Source: an uncultured Dehalococcoidia bacterium (GTDB lineage: Bacteria; Chloroflexota; Dehalococcoidia; Lucifugimonadales; UBA3495). From it: a stretch of DNA of 64,000 nucleotides. Position 1 is the stretch's first letter, and the number at the start of each line of letters is the position of its first letter. Location: contig CATOSK010000006.1 of the NCBI GenBank assembly GCA_951812535.1, positions 1-64,000 on the forward strand. Direction: 5' to 3'. Positions 19,464-27,730 of the stretch are shown here, one piece after another. Made by a program: the position numbers and the translations under genes. The notes below the pieces were generated by a model. It saw only the letters and a list, made by a program, of their open reading frames with translations. It searched no databases and had not been told where the DNA came from.

Positions 19464-19666
19464 ACCCGGACTCGCCCTCGCACTACGCCGGCATGTCGCT
19501 GCGGGACGCGACTGTGGAACGGGACGGGTGCATGGTCCTGAGGAACGTTGCCTTCGATTCCGGCGCGGCTACCCTGACGGGCGTATTCGGTCGCAACGGA
19601 GCCGGTCAGAGCACCATGTTCAATGCAATTGCCGGGCTGCAGAGCGTTCACCAAGGGAGAGCGTGA
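19460..19666 (+). pseudogene. Zinc ABC-transporter ATPase (ZnuC type), truncated
   Basis: ATG 19460 overlaps the TGA of the zinc-binding gene by 4 bp, the usual znuA-znuC spacing. The 68 residues cover only the start of an ABC ATPase: LRDATVERDGCMVLRNVAF, GVFGRNGAGQSTMFNAIAGL. The Walker A lysine is replaced by Gln (GAGQST) and the frame ends just after, so it cannot hydrolyse ATP. No ZnuB-type permease follows. The zinc importer encoded here is therefore broken in three ways. Confidence 0.72.
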
Positions 19667-19692
19667 CGCTTTGCAAGGTGGACCGACGCTGG

Positions 19693-19712
19693 GGGGCGTA
19701 GGCTAACGCCCC
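19693..19712 (+). other. Hairpin after the truncated ATPase
   Basis: GGGGCGT (19693-19699) and ACGCCCC (19706-19712) form a stem with a 6-nt loop. No T run follows; it may end or attenuate the upstream message. Confidence 0.4.
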
Positions 19713-19836
19713 TCGGCGCGCCCGCGTGGGCAGTGTGTATTGCCCGGTTGATACCTCGTTGCAATTGCATCACCCTCGGCAGGTTGCGAACTCTAAGAGA
19801 TATGTCGTCTCAGTAATACTTGAAGGAGGATTCTTT

Positions 19837-20050
19837 ATGAACACGCCGCGCGAAGTACCCGTCACCATCCTCACCGGCACCCTCGGCTCTGGCAAGACCA
19901 CCCTCCTCAACCAGATCTTGACTGAGCAGCGTGGGACTGGACGGGTACATGGCCCCGACCAGGGTTACCTTCGATGTAAGCGCGGGTACCGTGATGGCCG
20001 TCGTGGGACCCAACCAAATCGGTAAGAGCACCCTGTTCAGCAGGGGAGAG
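19837..20050 (+). pseudogene. Scrambled remnant: COG0523 start joined to an ABC ATPase piece
   Basis: Behind a strong RBS (GAAGGAGG) ATG 19837 begins VPVTILTGTLGSGKTTLLNQ and ILTEQ, almost the same as the start of the intact GTPase at 20175. At about 19930 the sequence switches to an ABC ATPase in another frame (RVTFDVSAGTVMAVVGP, GKSTLFS). The two ends of the scrambled region, 19666-19692 and 20048-20075, are similar (GTGACSCT..GCAARGTGGACCGRCG), suggesting recombination through short repeats after a duplication. Nothing functional is expected. Confidence 0.6.
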
Positions 20051-20174
20051 TGACCCTCAGCAAAGTGGACCGGCGAAGGGAGAGCATTGATCCACACCCG
20101 CGGCACCCTCGGCCCGTTGCTATCTCCAATCGATACAATATCTCAAGAAAATCCAATCTGAAGGGTGAATCTAT

Positions 20175-21593
20175 ATGGACATTCAGCGAAAAGTACCTGT
20201 TACCATCCTCACCGGCTTCCTCGGCTCTGGCAAGACGACCCTGCTCAACCGGATCTTGACTGAGGAGCACGGCAAGCGCATTGCCGTGATCGAGAACGAG
20301 TATGGGGAGGTCGGCATCGATCAGGCCCTCGTCATCAACGCTGACGAGGAGGTCTTCGAGATGTCGAACGGCTGCATCTGCTGCACGGTGCGAGGGGACC
20401 TCATTCGTGTGCTCAATAATCTCAACAAGCGCCGCGACAAGTTCGACTATGTGCTGGTGGAAACCACCGGGCTAGCCGATCCCGGTCCGGTCGCTCAGAC
20501 GTTCTTTATGGACGACGAGCTTCGCGCTGAATACGCGCTTGACGGGATCGTCACGCTCGTCGATGCCGCTCACATCGAGCAGCAGCTCGGCCGAAGCGCC
20601 GAAAGCACGGAGCAAATCGCGTTCGCCGACGTCCTCGTGCTCAACAAGACGGACCTCGTCAACAGCGAGGCCCTTGACAGTCTGGAAGCTCGCCTCCGCG
20701 GCATGAACCGGATGGCGCAAGTCGTGCGCAGCGAGCGGGCGAACGTCTCCGTCGATACTGTGCTCAATCTCACCGCCTTCGACCTGGACCAGGTGCTCGA
20801 GCGTCGTCCCACTTTCCTTGAGCCGGAGTATCCGTTCGAATGGACCGGAGTCTATTCCCTGGATGCCGGCCGGTACGAACTCAGCCTCGCCGATGGACCT
20901 GATCCGGCGATGTCGCTGGTCGTCGTGCCCGACCAGGGCACCGATGACGCTGCCCTTCGTGATAGCGCGGAGTGGTGTGTCCGGCAGTACGCCGAACCTG
21001 CGGAGATCATTCATCCCGGGGAGGAGATTCCTGCCGGAAAGCATGTGAGCCTCCAGCTTGATTCTCCAGGGCGCAAGTCCTTCTTCTTTGAGGTTGATGC
21101 GCCGGGGCGGGTTGGCCTCTACGCCCAGCACCTCGCGGAGGAATTCGATCTCCAACTGAAGAACGCGGATGGAGAGGCGTTCAAGCTGGGAGGCAATTTT
21201 TGCTCCGAGCCGGCCTGCGAAGAGGAGACACCACGCTTCAAGGGAGCGCTGGTTCCTGTCGAAGCTGAGCGAACCTGGGTCGCCCAGCACGAGCACGACG
21301 ACGAGGTGGGCTCGATCGCTATCGAGAGGGACGGCGACGTAGACGTCGAAAAGCTCAACGCCTGGATTGGCAAACTGCTCAGTGAGCGCGGGGTGGACAT
21401 TTTCCGAATGAAGGGCTTCATCAGTCTTGCGGGTGAGTCGCGTCGCTTCGTCTTCCAGGGGGTTCACATGCTCGTTGACGGGCAGCCGGACCGCGAATGG
21501 GGGGACGCGCCCCGCCGCAATCAGCTCGTCTTCATCGGCCGCAACCTTGATGAGCAGAGTATGCGGGAGGGGTTCGACGCATGTCTGATTTAG
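20175..21593 (+). CDS. COG0523 (CobW/ZigA-type) metallochaperone GTPase
   Basis: 472 residues. The G1 loop GFLGSGKTTLLN is at about 15-26, the metal motif GCICC at about 64-68 (CxCC), ETTGLADPGP is switch II, and LNKTDL is the guanine-specificity motif. COG0523 proteins use GTP to load zinc, cobalt or other metals into client enzymes, often under Zur control. Between the GTPase (to about 225, EYPFEWTGVYSL) and the CobW C-terminal domain (ISLAGESRRFVFQGVHML, WGDAPRRNQLVFIGRN) is an extra region of about 160 residues with beta-sandwich-like sequence and AQHEHDDEVGS. That makes it longer than the usual 320-400. GAAGGGTGA precedes the ATG. Confidence 0.9.
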   Translation: MDIQRKVPVTILTGFLGSGKTTLLNRILTEEHGKRIAVIENEYGEVGIDQALVINADEEVFEMSNGCICCTVRGDLIRVLNNLNKRRDKFDYVLVETTGLADPGPVAQTFFMDDELRAEYALDGIVTLVDAAHIEQQLGRSAESTEQIAFADVLVLNKTDLVNSEALDSLEARLRGMNRMAQVVRSERANVSVDTVLNLTAFDLDQVLERRPTFLEPEYPFEWTGVYSLDAGRYELSLADGPDPAMSLVVVPDQGTDDAALRDSAEWCVRQYAEPAEIIHPGEEIPAGKHVSLQLDSPGRKSFFFEVDAPGRVGLYAQHLAEEFDLQLKNADGEAFKLGGNFCSEPACEEETPRFKGALVPVEAERTWVAQHEHDDEVGSIAIERDGDVDVEKLNAWIGKLLSERGVDIFRMKGFISLAGESRRFVFQGVHMLVDGQPDREWGDAPRRNQLVFIGRNLDEQSMREGFDACLI

Positions 21594-22681
21594 ATGTCGG
21601 TGTCCCCAGGGGCGTTCTGCACCCGGGCTGGTCTGAGGCGGTTGGCGACTACGCTATCGCCGGGGGTTGGGCCCTGGGCGGTGAGGCGCTGATCGTCTGT
21701 GATGCCGAAGGAGGCGTTTACGCCCTTGACGGCCAGTCTGGCGCGACCAACTGGGCGCGTCCCGTGGATCACGAAGGCGGTGTGATCACGATGGCGGTGC
21801 ACCCGAGCGGAACCGCGTTCGCTACGGCCGGCCAGGACGGGCGAGTCTTGATCTGGAGCGCGGCCGAAGGGGAGGTAAGCCAGGCTATCCAAGTGGGAAG
21901 TGGTTGGGTGGAAAACGTGGGGTGGTCGCCGGACGGCCAACTGTTGGCGGCTTCATGCTCCCGGCAGGTTCGCGTGTATGATGCCGACGGCGCGCAGGTT
22001 TGGCAATCTGATGATCATCCCAGCACCGTCAGCGCCATCGCCTGGTCGAACGCAGGGGAACTGGCGACGGCCTGTTACGGCCGAGTCACGTTCTTCAACG
22101 CTTCCACCGGCGAGGCCCGCCAGACGCTGGAGTGGCAGGGATCCCTGGTGTCGATGGTGCTGACCTCGGACGGGGGCATCGTCGCCTGCGGCAGCCAGGA
22201 TAACTCCGTGCACTTCTGGCGTCGCTCCACGGCGCGGGACTCAATGATGTCCGGATATCCCGCCAAGCCGTCGGCCCTGGCCTTCGATGACACCGGCACC
22301 CTTTTGGCCACCGGCGGTGGGGAGGCGGTGACGGTCTGGAGCTTTAGGGGAAGGGGTCCCGAAGGAACCCGGCCCGGCGTTCTGGAGTTTCATGTTCAAC
22401 CCATCACGACCCTGGCCTTCGCTCCCCGCGCGATGCGCCTGGCATCGGGGGGGCGAGATGGAGCCGTGGTTGTGTGGTCGCTTCGGAGAACTGGGAAAGG
22501 CGGGGCGGTAGGGGCCGAGGCTGTGGGCGCATCTGTATCCGAATTGTACTGGCGGCCTGACGGGCGCGCGCTTGCCGCCCTCGACGCGCAGGGTGGCGTG
22601 ACGGTTTGGCGGATAGGACCAACAAGAGGCCGAGTTGCCCGCGCACCCGCAGAGCTGCCGCACAGTGCGGGCATCGGCTAA
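21581..22681 (+). CDS. WD40-repeat protein coupled to the metallochaperone
   Basis: 366 residues made of about seven WD40-like blades (for example HPSGTAFATAGQDGRVLIWS, SPDGQLLAASCSRQVRVYD, APRAMRLASGGRDGAVVVWS), which should form one beta-propeller. There is no signal peptide, so it is cytosolic. Its ATG lies 13 bp inside the end of the GTPase gene, so translation is coupled. WD40 proteins following COG0523 GTPases recur in Chloroflexota and cyanobacteria as I recall, and a scaffold or client role is an inference. The end is Pro/Ala-rich. Confidence 0.85.
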   Translation: MSDLDVGVPRGVLHPGWSEAVGDYAIAGGWALGGEALIVCDAEGGVYALDGQSGATNWARPVDHEGGVITMAVHPSGTAFATAGQDGRVLIWSAAEGEVSQAIQVGSGWVENVGWSPDGQLLAASCSRQVRVYDADGAQVWQSDDHPSTVSAIAWSNAGELATACYGRVTFFNASTGEARQTLEWQGSLVSMVLTSDGGIVACGSQDNSVHFWRRSTARDSMMSGYPAKPSALAFDDTGTLLATGGGEAVTVWSFRGRGPEGTRPGVLEFHVQPITTLAFAPRAMRLASGGRDGAVVVWSLRRTGKGGAVGAEAVGASVSELYWRPDGRALAALDAQGGVTVWRIGPTRGRVARAPAELPHSAGIG

Positions 22682-22728
22682 GTGGTCGCCCACCCGTCGA
22701 AAGCCACAATTATTGCCCCTAAACCCGT

Positions 22729-23598
22729 ATGAAGTGCGATTCAGAATTAAGCATGAATACAATCCAGGACAAATCCCTCCAGGTCTCCCAGCATCATGAA
22801 CCGGATATCGCCGTCATCCTGGTCGGGCGGGGCAGCCTCTACACTCAGCAGCCTGCGGAGGAGCTGTCCTCCCTGGCAGATGAGCTTCGCTTCAAGCATC
22901 CCACCTGGCTGGTAACGGAGGCTCTTCTCGAGCAGGGCGGTCCCTCCCTGCCCCAGGCCCTGGAGTCCTCTCGCAGGGCAGGCGCCGGAACTGCGGTCCT
23001 TCTCCCGGTCTTCATGCCCGTGGAGGCCGCCACCAGGAACTGGCTCCGGTTCGTGGCCCAACGCTGGCAGCGGCAGTCCACTGCACCGTTGGAGATCCTA
23101 CTAGGTGACCTGTTCAACGACAGCCACGATGTGGCCGATGCTGCCGTGCAGGCCGTTAGTCGTTCCTTGGTGTCCAAGACCACCCTGGCTTCCGACAGCG
23201 GCAATGCCGGTACGCCCGACCCCGATTGGTCGGTCATCCCACCCCACGCCTACCACGTGCTGTTCTGTCATGGCCCCCGCTGCACCACCGCCGGTGCAGC
23301 CGAGCTCGGCGCCTACCTGCGAAAGCGCTTGAAGGACGCTGGCCTGGATCGCGGCCCCGGGCACGTCTTGGCCGCCCGCACCGGTTGCCTGTACCCCTGC
23401 AACCTGGGCCCCGTCATGGTGGTCTACCCCGAGGGCACCTGGTATTGCGGGTTGGGCGAGGATGCTATCTCCCGGATCGTAGACTGCCACTTTTTGAACG
23501 GCAAAACAGTATCAGCCAACGCATTTCACCCGTCTCCGCACCGCCAGTTGTCACCGAATTCGCAAACCCCACCTCTAGAATCCCTGGGAGAAGAGTAA
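22729..23598 (+). CDS. CbiX-type chelatase domain fused to a thioredoxin-like [2Fe-2S] ferredoxin
   Basis: Residues about 25-145 are a CbiX/sirohydrochlorin chelatase-like domain (DIAVILVGRGSLYTQQPAEE, AGAGTAVLLPVFMPVEAATR). Residues about 175-260 are a thioredoxin-like ferredoxin: VLFCHGPRCTTAGAAELGAY, then GCLYPCNLGPVMVVYPEGTW, YCGLGED, giving the four cluster Cys (CHGPRC, CLYPC). CbiX inserts cobalt into a corrin precursor; such ferredoxin fusions occur in B12 pathways. The active-site His of CbiX is not obvious (GRGS in place of GHGS), so the chelatase may be altered. A second possible start is ATG 22753; neither has a strong RBS. The stop overlaps the next start (TAATG). Confidence 0.75.
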   Translation: MKCDSELSMNTIQDKSLQVSQHHEPDIAVILVGRGSLYTQQPAEELSSLADELRFKHPTWLVTEALLEQGGPSLPQALESSRRAGAGTAVLLPVFMPVEAATRNWLRFVAQRWQRQSTAPLEILLGDLFNDSHDVADAAVQAVSRSLVSKTTLASDSGNAGTPDPDWSVIPPHAYHVLFCHGPRCTTAGAAELGAYLRKRLKDAGLDRGPGHVLAARTGCLYPCNLGPVMVVYPEGTWYCGLGEDAISRIVDCHFLNGKTVSANAFHPSPHRQLSPNSQTPPLESLGEE

Positions 23599-24692
23599 TG
23601 TTCGCCAAGACCCTAGCCCTCTTGGTAACACCCTTTATCATCGCTTCGGCAGTGGTCGCCTGTGGCCCGGCGTCCACACCCATGGCCACGCCCATTGAGC
23701 CTACGGCTCCGCCAGCCAACACCCCGAAACCGCTCAGCGCGCCTGGCCTGGCGAGCGAAACCACTGCACCCCTTGCCCAGTCCGACTTCGCCCCTGTCAC
23801 CGTCGAGAGCTGCACCTCTGTTCAGAGTGAGGAGGGCGAGGTCCAAACCGGCACGGCGAGCTACGTCTACACCGAGCCGCCCTCCCGGGCCATCGCGCTC
23901 AACCAGCACGTAACAGAAGTAATGCTGGCCCTCGAACTCGAGGCTCACATGGTAGGCACCGCCTACATCGACGACGAAATACTGCCCCAATACCAGTCAG
24001 CATACCAGTCCATCCCGGTGCTGGCCGAGGAATATCCTTCACGGGAAGTCATACTGGCCCAGGATCCCGACTTCATTTACGGCGGCTTTCGCAGCGCCTT
24101 TGGAGACGACGTCGCAGGTTCCCAGGAAGAGCTAAACAGTCTGGGAATCGGGACCTACTTGGCCAGTGCCATCTGCAACATTGGTTCCCCCGACACCCTC
24201 GAGGATGTTTACGCCGACATACGCGCGATCGGCGACATATTCGGCGTCCCCGGCCGGGCCGACGCCCTGGTCAACGCCATGTCGGGGGAGGTGGCCGTCG
24301 CTGCACGCCAGAACAACACCCCAGGCGATGCGTTGCGGGTTTTCATGTTCGACTCCGGCGACGATGCCCCCTTCACTGCTACCTGTTGCTCCATGTTCAC
24401 CAGCATGATCGAGGCCGTGGGGGGCAAGAATATCTTCGATGACGTGGATGGCCGCTGGAAGACCGTCAGTTGGGAGGAGGTAATCGACCGGGACCCCGAG
24501 CTGATCGTGCTCACCGAGGCCGACTGGTCCACCTCTCAAGAAAAGATTGATCTCCTCTTGGGCGACCCCGTCCTTGCCGACATCACCGCCGTAAAGGAAC
24601 AGCGATTCGTGGTGCTCCAGTTCAGTTCTCTCGTACCGGGCATCAGGAACGCAACGGCCATCGCTGAGCTTGCCGCAGCAGTCGGGCAGTAG
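23598..24692 (+). CDS. Metal-chelate ABC transporter binding lipoprotein (BtuF/FhuD type)
   Basis: 364 residues. Signal peptide with lipobox VVAC (Cys about 17), a Thr/Pro linker, then a Peripla_BP_2 fold: PPSRAIALNQHVTEVMLALE, VILAQDPDFIYGGFRSAF, LNSLGIGTYLASA, VIDRDPELIVLTEADWSTSQ, QRFVVLQFSSLVPGIRNATA. It should bind a corrinoid, haem or ferric siderophore outside the cell. The chelatase-ferredoxin gene directly before it (TAATG overlap) favours a corrinoid or cobalt role. It is the first transport gene of an operon with the permease and ATPase that follow. Confidence 0.88.
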   Translation: MFAKTLALLVTPFIIASAVVACGPASTPMATPIEPTAPPANTPKPLSAPGLASETTAPLAQSDFAPVTVESCTSVQSEEGEVQTGTASYVYTEPPSRAIALNQHVTEVMLALELEAHMVGTAYIDDEILPQYQSAYQSIPVLAEEYPSREVILAQDPDFIYGGFRSAFGDDVAGSQEELNSLGIGTYLASAICNIGSPDTLEDVYADIRAIGDIFGVPGRADALVNAMSGEVAVAARQNNTPGDALRVFMFDSGDDAPFTATCCSMFTSMIEAVGGKNIFDDVDGRWKTVSWEEVIDRDPELIVLTEADWSTSQEKIDLLLGDPVLADITAVKEQRFVVLQFSSLVPGIRNATAIAELAAAVGQ

Positions 24693-24721
24693 GGAATGAC
24701 CCTGATGCTTATGCGGACGAG

Positions 24722-25870
24722 ATGGGAACGCTGAGACACCGCGTTTCCGAGCCAGCCGGCCTGCCGCCCAGCAATGGGGAGGACCCGGGTCCCCCGACCT
24801 CCCCAACTCCCCATGCCTCCAGGTCTCCCGAAGAGACCCGGCGCATGGGCCTGGGCGTGGTCCTGGGAGCGCTGGGCCTTGGGGCGTTGGTCTCGGTTAC
24901 TCTCGCCATCACCATCGGCCCGGTCTACATTTCGCCCGTAACGGTCTGGCACATCATCGTCTCCCATGTCTTCGGCGTGTCGCCCGGGGACTGGACCGCC
25001 GGGCAGGACCACATCGTTTGGCTTCTACGGCTGCCCAGGGTCCTCCTCGCCGGAATCGTCGGCGCCGGGCTTGCAGTTGTCGGCGCCACCATGCAGGCAA
25101 CGGTACGGAACCCCCTTGCCGACCCCTATCTGCTGGGCACCTCCTCAGGGGCATCCGTTGGGGCGGTCCTCGTCATCATGCTGGGCATCAATTTCCTCGC
25201 GCCCTATTCGCTGTCCATACTGGCTTTCGCTGGCGCGGTCGGTTCCTTTGCCATCGTCTTTGCCATGGCCCAGACCGGAGGGCGGGTCTCACCCACCCGG
25301 CTGATACTCGCCGGAGTCGCCACGGCCTATGTCCTTTCGGCCATCACCAGCTTGATCCTTTTCATGGGCGACGAAAGGGCCGTACGGGGGGTGCTCTTCT
25401 GGATGCTGGGTACGCTATCCGGGGCTGAGTGGAGCTATCTCGGCTTACCGGCGGCGGCGCTGCTGGTGGGCATTACTTTCCTTGTACTGAATTACCGCGC
25501 CATGAACGCGCTTCTTGCGGGCGAAGAGACGGCCATCACTCTCGGAGTGAACACTCAGGCCTTTCGCCGCCAGCTCCTCCTTCTGACTGCCCTGCTCACC
25601 GGCGTCATGGTGGCGGTGTCCGGCGCCATCGGCTTCGTTGGGTTGATGGTGCCCCATATCGTACGGCTGGTTTCAGGCGCTGATCACCGGTTGGTACTTC
25701 CCGCCAGCGCCCTTGCTGGGGCTATTTTCCTCATCTGGGTGGACGTCGTCGCTCGGACCATTGTTCAGCCTCAGGAAATTCCGGTCAGCATAATCACTGC
25801 CCTGGTCGGCGGACCCTTCTTCTTGTGGCTTTTGCGTTTGCGTCGCCAGGCCTATGGAGGACAGATCTGA
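24722..25870 (+). CDS. FecCD-family ABC permease
   Basis: 382 residues with a 40-residue Pro-rich cytoplasmic leader, then about ten membrane helices. Family marks are RLPRVLLAGIVGAGLAVVGA, QATVRNPLADPYLLGTSSGA, TRLILAGVATAYVLSAITSL, AITLGVNTQAFRRQLLLLTA and SGAIGFVGLMVPHIVRLVSG. It forms the BtuC/FhuB-like channel for the lipoprotein at 23598 and overlaps the ATPase start (TGATG). The long leader may mean that translation really begins at a later Met (MGLGVV, about residue 42). Confidence 0.92.
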   Translation: MGTLRHRVSEPAGLPPSNGEDPGPPTSPTPHASRSPEETRRMGLGVVLGALGLGALVSVTLAITIGPVYISPVTVWHIIVSHVFGVSPGDWTAGQDHIVWLLRLPRVLLAGIVGAGLAVVGATMQATVRNPLADPYLLGTSSGASVGAVLVIMLGINFLAPYSLSILAFAGAVGSFAIVFAMAQTGGRVSPTRLILAGVATAYVLSAITSLILFMGDERAVRGVLFWMLGTLSGAEWSYLGLPAAALLVGITFLVLNYRAMNALLAGEETAITLGVNTQAFRRQLLLLTALLTGVMVAVSGAIGFVGLMVPHIVRLVSGADHRLVLPASALAGAIFLIWVDVVARTIVQPQEIPVSIITALVGGPFFLWLLRLRRQAYGGQI

Positions 25871-26700
25871 TGCGTCTACAGGCTGACAATGTCAGCTGGA
25901 GTGTCGCTGGAAAGCCCATCCTGAGGGATGTTTCACTGGCGGTGGAATCCGGTTCCATTACCGGCCTGATCGGACCCAACGGCAGCGGCAAGTCCACTCT
26001 CCTACGCTGCATTTACCGCGCACTGAGACCGGATTCGGGGAGTATCACCCTTGATGGGGACGACCTGACCCGCATGGGCAGCCGAGGAACCGCCCGCCGG
26101 GTCGCGGTTGCCCTGCAGGAATACCCCTCGGATTTCCAGTTCACCGTGGGCGAAATCGTCTCCATGGGGCGCAATCCCCACAAGGGAATGTTTGACCGGG
26201 ATACACCGGAGGACCGGAGCATCATAAGGGACGCCCTCGCCCGCGTCGGGCTCGCCGGTTTTTCCCACAGGAACTTCAACACCCTTTCCGGGGGCGAAAA
26301 GCAGAGGGTCATTATCGCCAGGACCCTGGCACAGCAGGCCAGCTTCCTCGTTCTGGACGAACCCACCAACCACCTGGACATCCGTTATCAACTGGAGACC
26401 ATGGAGCTGGTTCGGGACATGGGGCTGACCACGCTAGCCGCCCTGCACGACCTGAATATTGCCGCAGAATACTGTGACTTCATCTATGTGATTGACAGTG
26501 GCCGGATAGTGGCCTCGGGAAGGCCGTCGGAAGCCCTACAACCAGACATTATCTCGGAAGTCTTCGGCGTGGGCGCTTCGGTGGGCGAGGACGCCATGAC
26601 AGGAAGGCCCCGCATCAGCTTCTACCTCAAGAGTTATTCTCCCAGGGAGGCTGCGCTTGCCCGTTCCTCCTCGAACGGCACCACTCCTTCAAGTCAATAG
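25870..26700 (+). CDS. ABC ATPase of the metal-chelate importer (BtuD/FecE type)
   Basis: 276 residues with all ABC motifs: Walker A GPNGSGKST, Q loop VALQEYPSDFQF, signature LSGGEKQR, Walker B FLVLDEPTNHLD, switch His ALHDLN. It energises the permease at 24722. The start is ATG 25870, overlapping the permease stop; a longer in-frame upstream start would overlap more. The C-terminal 25 residues are Ser/Arg-rich and variable. It closes the four-gene operon; about 1 kb of gene-poor repeat DNA follows. Confidence 0.93.
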   Translation: MRLQADNVSWSVAGKPILRDVSLAVESGSITGLIGPNGSGKSTLLRCIYRALRPDSGSITLDGDDLTRMGSRGTARRVAVALQEYPSDFQFTVGEIVSMGRNPHKGMFDRDTPEDRSIIRDALARVGLAGFSHRNFNTLSGGEKQRVIIARTLAQQASFLVLDEPTNHLDIRYQLETMELVRDMGLTTLAALHDLNIAAEYCDFIYVIDSGRIVASGRPSEALQPDIISEVFGVGASVGEDAMTGRPRISFYLKSYSPREAALARSSSNGTTPSSQ

Positions 26701-26786
26701 ACTGGCCACGACGCCAATATTTTTAGGGTCGCGAATAAGGGCAATCTATGGCGCGGAAAGACGGCGGCCTCACCGATCCAACACAC

Positions 26787-26838
26787 CGTTACTGACGTCG
26801 GCTCGCTGACGATGGCTGCCCCCGGCTGATACGCTGGA
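26787..26838 (+). repeat. 52-bp dispersed repeat, copy A
   Basis: Aligns without gaps to 30842-30893 with 43 of 52 positions identical by hand count, ending in a shared 18-bp block CCCGGCTGATACGCTGGA. Copy B lies just before a replication-relaxation pseudogene, so this may be a regulatory region left behind after its gene was lost. Confidence 0.65.
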
Positions 26839-27131
26839 GGCATGGTGGAACAGCCGGAGCTATGTGCTCGCTCCAGCCGCAGGGTGAAGATGGTGAAGCA
26901 GGTCAACCGCTCCGCTGTTGAACCAGATGGGTCAGGGAATCCGGGATGCCGTGCTGTTTCTGCCTAACACCTCCTGAACCAGGATAATCTGCCGTTGGGT
27001 TGGTATTCCGAGCCTTGGAATGGGCTGCCTGGTGAAGCGCCACCGTGCGCTTCGATGGGTTGGGGAACCGGCTGGAGCGAAAGCGTCAACTACACCAACG
27101 CCTCAGCTACGTCCCTCGCGGACGCCCATCG

Positions 27132-27200
27132 GGAGAGCAAGGCTCGATCCTTTTGGTCAATCCAACGCGGGGGGCTGTTCGGAGAGCAGGGCTCGATCCT
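27132..27200 (+). repeat. 20-bp direct repeat, 49-bp period
   Basis: GGAGAGCAAGGCTCGATCCT (27132-27151) recurs at 27181-27200 with one difference (AGG for AAG). Noncoding, purpose unknown. Confidence 0.6.
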
Positions 27201-27368
27201 ATGCGGCCGGTCCCGGGTCCAGGGACGGGACCCTCCAGGTTTCTAGGGCGGGAAACGCTGAAAAAAGCCTGACAACGCAATCTAGTATCCGGTCCCTGCA
27301 CCGGCCCTGACAATACCTTCGCGGCCCCGGCGGCCAAAGTGTTGCCTTTTTTTGCCCCGAAATCTAAG

Positions 27369-27588
27369 CTGGACTTTGTACAGAACGCAGACCAGGGTAG
27401 ACACGGGACGAGTTGATTGGAAACCCCGTTCCCATGAGCGCTCGGCGGCCTGCGAATTACCTTTGAGGGTTTTTCTGAGGGTTTTTCAACGTCATTGCCG
27501 CACCCCGACATTGAAAAAGTCTCTGCTGCGTTTCATGCTGGATTTCATGACCTTCCAGCATCCGATTCTCAAATTGTACAAAGTCCAG
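27369..27588. mobile_element. 220-bp MITE-like element
   Basis: Perfect 14-bp terminal inverted repeats CTGGACTTTGTACA (27369-27382) and TGTACAAAGTCCAG (27575-27588) are flanked by a perfect 5-bp direct repeat CTAAG (27364-27368 and 27589-27593). There is no coding capacity inside. These are the marks of a non-autonomous insertion; no matching full element is in the window. Confidence 0.7.
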
Positions 27589-27730
27589 CTAAGCGCCGGC
27601 CCGTTATCGCAGGCAAGTGGTTTAACGGCACAGGTCCACTGTCCAAGCCGCGAGTGGTAATTTGTAAACGGCACACCAACATCACGCCAGGGCTACTGAG
27701 CCCTATGCCGAATGTTTAACAGGGAGGCCA

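Larger units (their letters stand above)
26701..27730. other. Gene-poor junction with fragments of element-like repeats
   Basis: About 1 kb with no convincing gene. It holds one copy of a 52-bp dispersed repeat (26787-26838), a stretch at 26860-26900 whose reverse complement resembles 51484-51530, a 20-bp direct repeat (27132-27151 and 27181-27200), a hairpin (27209-27215 with 27226-27232), a roughly 40-bp block at 27232-27275 matching the reverse complement of 50885-50925, and a MITE-like element (27369-27588). It looks like the worn edge of the mobile element or the scar of an older one. Confidence 0.5.
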
